From the NCBI GenBank assembly GCA_054601695.1, contig BAAHQB010000220.1, positions 62,001-126,000 of the forward strand: a stretch of 64,000 nucleotides of DNA. Reading direction: 5' to 3'. The number at the start of each line of letters is the position of its first letter. The first letter of the stretch is position 1. Both the position numbers and the translations under genes were made by a program. The notes under the pieces were generated by a model. That model searched no databases and was not told where the DNA came from. It worked only from the letters and a program-made list of their open reading frames with translations. This document shows, one piece after another, positions 1 to 64,000 of the stretch. Origin of the DNA: Amorphochlora amoebiformis (taxonomy: Eukaryota; Cercozoa; Chlorarachniophyceae).

Positions 1-17539
<17,539 letters not shown>

Positions 17540-18077
17540 GACACGTGGCACGGCAAAAGCGAATTATTCTTGTGACTGATTAATACGTCACACGCTACAA
17601 TCCAGATACACCACGCGATGTCACAAATGATTTGAAGATGAGACACGTGTCATCATTTTATGTAACGAAGAGCCAAAGGGTTCTCCTAGAAAAAGTTGCT
17701 TCATATCACGCCTCGACTGTCTCATCGTTGCTGCGGATGGGGAATGCTTCATGTTGTGGGAGCGGACCTAAGTAATGGAGTATTTTGAGTAAGGGGTTCG
17801 GGACATTTATACAGTGTGCACTTGACTGCGCCAGCTTTCATGAGATGTCAAAAATGGCGCCAAAGGGTTGTCATGTTGGCTACCATCCCACGTCCGAAAT
17901 TGCGGCTATCCTGCTGTTCATTCTCCACCTGCTCCCTTTTCGCCCTCTATGGCTTCATCTCTCTTTTCTGACCCTTTTGCTCTCAACTTGTTCGGCTCAG
18001 TTATGCCGCATTCTCTATCTTCCCTCATTTCGTTTCGTTCAGGGCTCTGAACTTTACAGCTCGTTCGCTGAAGGATC
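17540..18077. promoter_or_regulatory. Divergent promoter region of LAP and gene 2
   Basis: Balanced-composition, non-repetitive DNA between the LAP start codon (minus) and the proposed gene 2 start (plus). It contains ACACGTGTCATC and CCACGTGTC words and AATGGCGCCA, possible transcription-factor sites. I see no clear TATA box. Regulation is inferred from layout only. Confidence 0.5.
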
Positions 18078-51022
<32,945 letters not shown>

Positions 51023-51289
51023 TTTGGATATAACCTAAGCTCTCTTCTTCAAACAAACCTCCGAGACGGAAAGAGCAAGCAGCTGGCTACGACGATCTAG
51101 AAGCACGTGTGAGTCTGGGATTCAAAGGGATTCGTGGGGATTCCGGGGGATTTCGGGGGGATTTAATTCGGAAATGGCCCAAATGGGACAAGAGAGTCTC
51201 GGGTATTGACTGTAATTAAATAGAAACCGGGATTCTTTCAGGATCGTCAATGGAGAGCCGTCTCTTACAGTCTCCAGGTTCACACGTCG
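51023..51289. promoter_or_regulatory. Divergent promoter region of genes 3 and 4
   Basis: Unique DNA between the proposed start codons. On plus it also contains exon-like stretches in frame with gene 4: 51040-51108 (LSSSNKPPRRKEQAAGYDDL, donor GTGAGT) and an acceptor at 51241 (GATTCTTTCAG). Gene 4 could therefore start further upstream and overlap gene 3. Confidence 0.45.

Positions 51290-64000
<12,711 letters not shown>

Overview
This is a eukaryotic nuclear window: GT-AG introns, very small exons, no operons, and no rRNA or tRNA that I can see. About 4.3 kb of the 64 kb is coding. The rest is (TA)n, (CA)n, GA/CT tracts, telomere-like TTAGGG/CCCTAA repeats and minisatellites. Almost all long apparent ORFs (YIYI, SLSL, RVRV, NPNP, HTHT) are translations of simple repeats. 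The first exon of gene 1 encodes a signal peptide followed by a basic Ser/Arg-rich stretch. This resembles bipartite plastid targeting and would fit an alga or protist with a secondary plastid, but the lineage cannot be fixed from sequence alone. The 6-mer TTAGGG is the repeat unit throughout.

Reading splice sites and codon phase by hand, I reconstruct four split genes in alternating orientation.

Gene 1 (minus, 17539 to beyond position 1) is an M17 leucyl aminopeptidase of the bacterial type. Nineteen exons join without a phase conflict, 448 codons so far, and carry all metal and catalytic residues. Gene 2 (plus, about 18078 to 31941) is an unrecognised protein of about 298 residues in 15 candidate exons. 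Gene 3 (minus, 51022 to about 33811) is a basic, then coiled-coil protein in about 19 exons. Gene 4 (plus, 51290 to beyond 64000) is a DENND6-type DENN-domain protein (Rab GEF family), with 15 exons found. Genes 1/2 and 3/4 are divergent pairs with short shared promoter regions (about 540 and 270 bp between start codons). Genes 2/3 converge on 31942-33810.

Two patterns are the main discoveries. (a) Whole introns consist of telomere-like repeat, nearly always with CCCTAA on the sense strand of the host gene, whichever way the gene points. The splice sites lie at the array edges (donors such as GTAACCC or GTCCCTAACCC, acceptors such as CCCTAG). The clearest example is a 148-bp intron at 63814-63961. 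(b) In all four genes, 3' exon ends with their 5' splice sites have been copied, often repeatedly, into the downstream intron, separated by (TA)n. At a few exons the 5' part with its acceptor is copied instead, upstream. Together these look like an active intron-building process. Gene 1 exon 19 is the extreme case, with about nine full or partial copies.

The introns also hold a dispersed element with a palindromic core (three copies), a recurring spacer module inside the TTAGGG arrays, a long inverted duplication of an exon-like ORF (44706-45225), a (TA)n-centred hairpin (18616-18758), and a 1.45-kb polypyrimidine tract without a single AG. Function calls rest on motifs I recognise. Exon borders and joins are my reading of the sequence and need transcript evidence.
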